DNA of 64,000 nt from Lateolabrax maculatus. Taxonomy: Eukaryota; Chordata; Actinopteri; Acropomatiformes; Lateolabracidae. Shown here piece by piece: positions 56,870 to 64,000 of this stretch. The stretch is from positions 13,698,501 through 13,762,500 of the forward strand of contig CM062202.1 of assembly GCA_031216445.1 (NCBI GenBank), written 5' to 3'. Position numbers and translations under genes: made by a program. Position 1 is the first letter of the stretch. Each line of letters starts with the position of its first letter. The notes beneath the pieces are model-generated. The model was not told the origin of the DNA. It was given only the letters and a program-made list of their open reading frames with translations, and did not search any database.

Positions 56870-58460
56870 ACGAGAGGATGATTTTTAATGACAACTTATG
56901 CAGCTCTATGTAGAGGAAAGATTCATCTAATATTTAAACTGGAGCCTGTAAATAATTATTGGCAGTAATGTAAAAAAGAAGATAAGCTTCGAATAAGATA
57001 ATATTTGCATGTTTTATGGAGGTAAGTGCATGTACAGAATATTTTAATAATATTTTGAGAGGTACAGACTTGATTTAATTTGTTAAAAATGCATCACGCA
57101 CACCAGGATGAGCAAACATAATATAACATAAATGATCTTTAAAGATAAATTATCTGGTTAGTAGAAAAAACTAAATTTAATGGAAATGATGTAAAAATTG
57201 GCCTAATAATATTTACACTTTGAATTGCCAGCACGTGTAGTCAGAGCTCAATAACTGTTTGCTGGGAACGACTTTTCTTTCTTCCTTTTTTAGTTTTGTC
57301 TCAGATGTGAGACTGCACAGGTTTGTGTGAGGTTGTTTTGTCTGTGTTTGCTGACCGTCAGCAGAGGGCAGCAGCAGACTGCGTCTCTGCTGACAAACCA
57401 GGACGAAACCCATTAAGGCAGAAAGCTAACAGAGAGATACATGATAATGTAAATGTCTTCGAGCATTTGTGAGTGTGTAAAAAGCCCAGAGAGGATATGT
57501 CTGTGCGGGACACGTCTTGAAATATGAGTATGTGAATTATGCAAGGCAGAAATGTCAGCACCTGGTGAAGTAATCACCGGATCACTGATATGTTGTGGCC
57601 ATTTCATGCTGTGAGGCAGTAAAAAAATTAACTCTAAACCTGTAAATGAGATTCTTGCAATTCATTTTAAATGATTTAATCATAATCTGTCAAATATATT
57701 TTAGTGTTGTGATTTCTACCTGTTTGACAGTTTCAAATGGCAAAAACACCACGAAATGTCTTAAAAGTCAAGGAGGTTGGATATTTTCTGAAGTGCTTAT
57801 TACTTTAAACAATGATGACACTTTGTATATTTTCAATTTGTATATTTGTTTAAACAAACTCAGTGTGTGGTGCTATGGTAAAATCACACAGTTTATAAAG
57901 GCTCCAAACTGGGTGAAGCCAATCCCTCAATGAGGTGGGACAGGCCAGGCAGTGAGGGAGAACCTGGAAGAAGGTAACAGAGGCGGGCCAACACAAATAC
58001 TATCATAAGGCCCAGGGCCGTCACAATGGTCACCCTGGGGCAAGTGCGGCATTTTGATGTTGTTCTCAATTAGTTGTAACGCTCTAAATTTAAGATACTT
58101 TTCAGTTCTCTACTCTATTGTTTCCCTGATCAAATTCTCTTAATAAGACAAAAGTGGGACAACAGGGGATAGGAAACAGTTACGATAATGATAAACTACT
58201 GCTTTTCAAGAACAAAAGTACGTTCTTTGGTAAATAATTGTTTCTCTAAATCGAGTAGTTTTCTAACATCACATCTTTAGATGTTTCTTTTTACTGCTCG
58301 AGCACTTGATGTGTTGTCAGCAGCCCCATTCTCCCCTTTTAAGTTTATCAAATTAATATTCTGAACACAAACAGTCAAAAATCTGAAAGGATTATTTGAT
58401 GTTTTATGAAATTATCCAGCAATCATGAGGTCAGACAGTTTAGGAAACAACCGTTTGTCC
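56870..58460. other. Intergenic spacer upstream of ube4a
   Basis: This is AT-rich sequence with no supported coding exon or RNA gene. Near 57990-58050 the words GGCCCAGGGCCGTCACAATG and GTCACCCTGGGGCAAGTG look like a transposon-derived piece, but I cannot assign it. Confidence 0.5.
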
Positions 58461-58468
58461 TAAGCAGC

Positions 58469-58474
58469 TTTAAT
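58469..58474 (-). terminator. Candidate polyadenylation signal of the third gene
   Basis: The minus strand reads ATTAAA here, about 730 bases past the stop codon of the coiled-coil gene. The intervening AT-rich sequence (58475-59201) would be its 3'UTR. Confidence 0.3.
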
Positions 58475-59201
58475 ATTGAACACTGAGTCACAGAACATAC
58501 ACATACATGTGTGACACATACCAGTCATCATTCAGAGAACATATTTTACTTAAAAAACAAACAAAAATGAAAATTATAAAAAATAACTTTTTTTCAGTGT
58601 ACATGAAGACATACAGTGTTTCCTATACAATCAACATTTTTACATATATAGCTTTTGATCAACACTGACAGTAAAAAATGTTCACATCCAACTTGGTATG
58701 TAAAGACAAAATGCAGTATGATTACAGATAGATTGTTTGATCACTTATTTGCGTACTTCTCTTTCCGTTTGATCTGTGACATTAAATAATCTGAACAAAT
58801 ACTTTCCACTGATCTACACCTATCTTGTATAACATATAAAGTCTCAGACATAAAGACATTCACAATATTACAAATATTACAAAATAAGGCACGATATTTA
58901 CAGTCTCAAACAAACCTTATAATGTAATTCTGTGAAAATGTTAGTGTTCCTTGTCGTCACAGTTTATATTTTAGGAAGGCTCAGCCTCTCAGTGAAATGT
59001 GTACAAGTAAATGCCTGTTTGACAAGTCTTTGTCCGTAGTGGCTCTGTTGTTCGTCACTGAATTCAAAGTGTCTTTATGGCTTCTTTTCACCACACATGA
59101 TGTTCAGGAAGCTACACTAGTGACTTCCCTCTGACCTATCCTCTTGGTACGTCCTCTCCTCAGCACTTAAGAGGTACAGTAGGAATAGCACTCACTGTCC
59201 A

Positions 59202-62200
59202 TTATTTGCCATACTGTGCCCCTTTCCCTCGTCTGAGCCAGTCCCTCCAGGGGGACTGGGTTTTGTCCTGATTAGTGTCTGAACCCCACCCGGAGGGGGA
59301 GGAGGAGGCGATCCTGCTGGGCCTGCGGAAGAAGGACATGCCATTGGAGGTGGACTTCTTCTGAGGAAGCTCTGACTGCTGCTGGGACCTGAGCTGCTGG
59401 TTGATGATGATCTGGATGTCATCCTGAGGAAAGGTGGGGAAGAAGAGGAAATTAGCAGGAAGTCTGTGGAGCAGTCTATCAGACTTACTTTATTGTTTAC
59501 AATGTCTCATTATTGTTGCGGTGACCTTTTTTTGTCACTGCTCATAGGTGTTGCATGCATTTCTTTTGACATTAATAATTAATAATTACCCTATTTATAT
59601 GTTCTTAAGTCTGGCAACCAATTCCATTAAAAGACCAGAACCAACAATTAACTGATCCTACTAACATATAATGTCAAACCCTGATATATAGACCTCAAAT
59701 AAAAAGACCTCTGTAGACTATATAACAATATATAAAAACCAACAAACTATTTACTTCTGTTTGAGTAACATTTGTTATAAATTGCAGTGCCCAGCCGTTT
59801 CAGGAAATTACTGAGCCGGTTTTAAAATTCAAACTATTTATATTTGTGATCCCTTCATTAAAGGATCCAACGGGCTTGTAGCTGAGGGCCACAGACAAGC
59901 TGCAGAAGCTGCAGAAGTCGTAACGTATTGAGAGAAGAATTTCCGGGAATGGTCAACAAGCTTTATAAATACAGTGCAGATTCAGCTGATCTGATACTGT
60001 ATGCTAAAACAGTAAAACAGCCTGAATGCACTGCTTTCATGATCAACACTAATGTGTTTTCTCTGTTCCTATGAACTAATCTGGTCGCGGTACCTGACTA
60101 GGTATTTACCTTTGCTTGTAAATATTCCTGTACATTTCTGTATATTTAACAGTTTTTATTTCTGCATGTATGCTTCTTCAATCTGTAAATAAGGAAGAGC
60201 AGTTGTCTGACTGCCCGCCTTTGATACAAGTCTGTATCTGTATATACAAGATATTTTTATTTGTAAAAGCTTATTTTTGATTATTACTGAGGATAATTTA
60301 TTATTATAATGAATATTTTAAACTTTTTAGGGAATTATTTTAGACTTTCAGGAACAAAAAGCATACTTCTGCTTTCAGCTGACAAACATGATTGTCAAGA
60401 AATTTAATGAGTGTTTTAGTGCAAATATTATCTGCATTATCAAAACATGAGAGATCAGACCCTGCGGCAGATGGCTCAGCTTGGCACAATGACTCAGCAG
60501 CAGAAGGACTCGTAGACAGAGACACCTGCCGCTCATATCCCTCCAAACTGACAAGGCTGAGAGAGATATGGCTGCGTCTGTCCCTGACCTCCCACTGAGG
60601 ACACCAAACTGAGATACATCCATCTCTCGTCTCGTCAAATTATCACTAAAACTGCAGACAGCATACCCTGAAATGGTGTAAATTAAATGTATTGATTAAG
60701 GATTTAAGATGAGCTTAATATTCCGAGGCAGTTTGTCACAAAAAGACAGCATGAGAGAGGATTTAGGGTGGTTTAGGATACAGCAGACTGGATGGGATGG
60801 ACAAAAAGCTCTACAGAGAAAAAGGGACCCCACCTGCCAGGCCTCCAGTTCCTGGGACAGCTCCAGTTTACGTTGGATGGCTTCTAATAACTGGTTGTTC
60901 AGACACATCATGTCATTTTTACTTCTCACCAACTCGGCCTCCATCAGGTTTTTCCTATCAAGAAATGATTCTTCAGTCACATCACAGTCACATACAGGAA
61001 ATGTCATGTTCAAAGTCTTTTCTATGGCAGTAACAGTAGCTTTCTATAAGAAATCAATGAATTCCGTCTCTCTTTTTGATTGAAAAAGGAACCAGACATT
61101 GACCTCACAGTAATTTATAATTTTTTTCTGGATATTCAACCCAACATTTCTGAATGTATTGTTTCGGAGTGTATTGGATATTATAATTTGCATTGAGAAC
61201 ATGGAGGGAGAAATTAGCTTCTCACTTGGCTATGGCTTCGTCTCGGTCTCTGATGGCCTGTTGGACGGCTTCAGCCTGCTCCTGTATGCTCCGCAGCTTC
61301 TGCCTCAGCTCAGCGTTTTCCTGCTGCAGCTCGACATTCTGGAGGAGGAAGAAATGAAGGTTGTGTATAACTTACTGTATATATCTATTTGTTTTAAAAC
61401 ACAATAAAAACATTGTTGCACTAACGTGGTTTCTGCATTCCAAGGACTCATAACAATGTTAAATGTTCCCTTTAAAATGTCTTCTTTCTTATGAATTACT
61501 TTAATCTTTTGATTCCTCTGTGTTCCTAATGTGAGTAGTACATACACATTAGAACTTTGAGAGCACAAACCACTTCTTATTTGACAAGAAAGATGTCCAT
61601 ATGTTCTACACACTGATTGTTGCACTAAAGTGACAATGAGTTAAGTTGCAACTTATCGTGAACGTGATATGATAAAATAAAAAACTAAAGACACTTTGTA
61701 AGTGAACTTGAATAAACTAATTTAGGTGTTATACTTGACCACATGACTTAAAAAAAAACTAAGGCAATGAATGATGAGGATGAGTTTAAAGCTGAAAAAA
61801 CTCTAAGTCATGCATTATATTATTTAATTTATGCCAATTAAAGCTGGTAGCAAGCAGTAACTTTGAGGCAGAAGGAAACTTCTCAAAAAGGCCACTGAAA
61901 TCAATCTTTGACATTAAAATGGATTATAGTGACGGCAGCAAGGTCACTACTGACACAACCAAATCCTAAAATAATGGGTCGCTGTGGGTGCTGCGCCTCC
62001 CCGACAGACGTGTTCGTTCATCACTGGTTACCTGATCGCTCAGCTCCTGTGCTGCGCTCGGATTCCCACACTGATCACCCGTCCTCTCGACAAAAGCTCG
62101 ATTCAGCTCCTGCGACAGAGACGTTAACAAAGAGATCAAGTGTCGGCCGTGCATTTCACCGGGATTTACACCAAGAGGAGTTTCTGTGGTGTTGGGCTAC

Positions 62201-63113
62201 TTGCGTGGTGCTTCAAGGGAGGAAGGGGATGGGCGGGAATATATAGTTACAGTGATAAACTCCTGTTACTGGTCTAAATGGAATACAAACGCCATGAGAC
62301 ACAACTGGACAATTGTATATGCTTGCTTGAGGCAAACAGAGGCTTAGCAAAGCATGTAAGCTATCGATTGCAGCAATTCACTGGCATCCATTGCATAAAC
62401 GAGGACACAGTTCCTCTGCATGGTTCAGTGTGTCGACACTATGATGCCTTTAATTGCCACTAGGGGGTAGATAATTGTGAATGAATTGATGAATGTAGTA
62501 TGTGAGTAGGCAATTTTCTGGATCAATTATTGATTGAAGTGGAGTAGTTATTCCACTTTCAGTGCAGTTGTCCTTTTCTGGATAAAGACATATGTTTTAG
62601 AGATGTACGGTTGTCTCCCAACAACAGTGACACATTAAAGAAAAACATTTGTGCTTTTAAAGTGGCTTCTGCTCTTAACATAAGCTGTAAAAAGCAACCA
62701 GTACCAGATACGCATACAAAAATTACATATTTTTAAAAAGCCTATAGTTAATACACACTTGTGTTTCCAGCCTTTTCTATCTGGTAGACTTGTTCATCAA
62801 CACATACATAATATAGACTTTAGAGCTGGGAGTTTTTCATATATACTCTATGTATACAATAATGATATATGATTTAAAAACTTAAACAAGGTCAACCTTT
62901 TGTTTTTCATTTCCTCTCCCGCCCCACTTTTATGTAACTATCACTCACCTGAGGGCTGGAAGTCTGTGCCAAGGTTTGGGCCACTCCCTTCAGCTGATGA
63001 AGCGTGGCCTGCAGGTCCTCTGGTTGATTCACGACCTCCGACCTCCCTGAGCTGTTCGGTCCCTGGGTCATTGGGAGCAGTAACTGAAGGATGGACCCCA
63101 TTTCTTGCATTAT
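59202..63113 (-). CDS. Coiled-coil protein, possibly BICD-family-like (BICDL2-like), 3' part
   Basis: Five exons join in phase: 63113-62949, 62109-62032, 61338-61226, 60954-60834 and 59423-59202 (stop TAA). The product starts, in the visible part, IMQEMGSILQLLLPMTQGP. It continues through heptad-rich segments NVELQQENAELRQKLRSIQE, AVQQAIRDRDEAIAKKNLM and NQLLEAIQRKLELSQELEAW. It ends in a basic Ser-rich tail with SFFRRPSRIASSS and SPWRDWLRRGKGAQYGK. The leucine/glutamate pattern predicts a long coiled coil. I recall similar LELSQ-LEAWQ endings in BICD-related cargo adaptors, which link dynein to vesicles, but this identity is uncertain. The 5' end is open. The ATG at 63110 could be the start, giving about 231 residues, or further exons may lie beyond the window. 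Confidence 0.65.
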
Positions 63114-64000
63114 CTAAGTAGAACAGGAGAGGAGGCATGTCGATATGTAGTTTTATGTGTCGAGTTACTCTCAAAACACAATTGGTATAGCTTGGAGGCT
63201 GCTACTATATATTTGGTCTACATTAAAACAGCTAATTTTTCAGATGTTTTCACAAGAGGTAACCCATCTCTGACAAAAAAAAAAAAAAAAAGGGTTTTCA
63301 TTTCCCCTTATCCTTTCAGCATGGTACATGTTCTGTTTACACACATCACTTCTTGAGTGACAATCAAGTATTTAGGCACTGGGTGGTGCAAGCATTACCT
63401 CATCACTTTATTTAACTTCCTTGAGGTAAATTTATCACATGATGATACTGATAACTAAACAAAGATATCTTCAGGTTGGTTGTCATATGGTGGGACAGAT
63501 TATCATATGATATTTTATGATAAATGTACAGACACAGGTGTAAACGTTGAAAGCTGCGAGGAAACTCTACTACAGTGTGGTTACGACAAACAGGAAATGT
63601 AGTGACTCATGAGTGCAGCTACACATCACACTTTCCTGCTGGAACCAAACAATAACAGTAGACACTCTCACCCAGAGAGTGAGAATTAGAAGACTCGGCT
63701 TCACTGTCAGTTTTTCTGTTCCCTCCCAAACATAATTTCAAACCTGTGCCTTATCGAAGATTTCTTTGATACGTCTTCACTGCACAAAATTACCACCTTC
63801 TCCTCGCAGAGTGTGTCCTTGCATCAGAAGCAAGTCACGTTGTCGGAAAACTTGCACAACATGTTCTGTCAGCACGTTCCTCTCTGCAGAGACAGCTACT
63901 GTACGTACACTTCAGCAACATTTATACACGTTAATCAACTTATAGATGATGTTTCTCTGATGCCATTATTGTATGATCTCACTGTACATGTCTTTCAGGA
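63114..64000. other. Upstream of the coiled-coil gene; nothing recognised
   Basis: The sequence includes a long A-run near 63276-63291. No exon with a conserved product was recognised on either strand. It may be an intron or the promoter region of the coiled-coil gene. Confidence 0.4.

Noticed and set aside
59192..59422. Minus-strand Ser/Pro-rich frame of 76 codons
   Set aside because: It is the +1-shifted reading of the last exon of the coiled-coil gene. Exact phase from the preceding exon (ending in a complete CAG codon) selects the other frame, which ends at 59202.
1..64000. CRISPR arrays, bacterial operons, tRNA and rRNA genes
   Set aside because: The sequence is vertebrate-type. The regular repeats seen are microsatellites or the three-unit tandem repeat. 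No tRNA A/B boxes with a cloverleaf and no rRNA segment was recognised.

Overview
The window is animal nuclear DNA. It has spliced genes with GT-AG introns, CpG-rich promoters, long CA microsatellites and many small DNA-transposon and retroposon remnants. The compact introns, repeat types and protein sequences point to a ray-finned (teleost) fish. The species cannot be named from this sequence. Exons were assembled by hand from protein similarity recalled from family knowledge, GT-AG splice sites and exact phase bookkeeping. No alignment or RNA data were available.

Three genes lie on the minus strand in the same orientation, so each is read from high to low coordinates. (1) kmt2a (MLL1), a histone H3K4 methyltransferase, fills about 1.4-40.8 kb. 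I place 34 coding exons between 40656 and 3514. They sum to 13,659 nt, an exact multiple of three, encoding about 4,552 residues (human about 3,970). All hallmark parts are present: menin and LEDGF contacts, AT-hooks, CXXC, three PHD fingers, bromodomain, HCF-1 motif, extended PHD, FYRN, two Taspase1 sites, transactivation domain, FYRC, Win motif and SET/post-SET. (2) ube4a, a U-box ubiquitin ligase, has 19 coding exons from 55450 to 47419 (3,234 nt, 1,077 residues) and an upstream noncoding exon near 56.7 kb. (3) The last five exons of a small coiled-coil gene lie at 63113-59202. It is possibly related to BICD-family cargo adaptors, but that identity is uncertain.

Layout: 1-3513 is kmt2a 3'UTR and flank. 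3514-28257 holds the dense kmt2a coding exons. 28258-40410 is the 12-kb intron 1, with MITE-like elements, a three-unit tandem repeat of about 240 bp, a microsatellite and a CpG island. 40411-40900 is kmt2a exon 1 and promoter. 40.9-47.4 kb is intergenic and contains a broken Ty3/gypsy pol remnant flanked by a direct repeat. 47.4-56.8 kb is ube4a. 56.9-58.4 kb is a gene spacer. 58.4-63.1 kb is the third gene. I recognise no gene in the last 0.9 kb.

kmt2a next to ube4a in the same orientation matches the human 11q23 order. ATP5MG, which lies between them in human, is not visible here. The most unusual signals are a roughly 220-residue mixed-charge repeat block in kmt2a exon 25, a 106-bp intron separating the two Taspase1 sites, clustered NAGNAG acceptors, and several clean terminal-inverted-repeat elements inside kmt2a introns.
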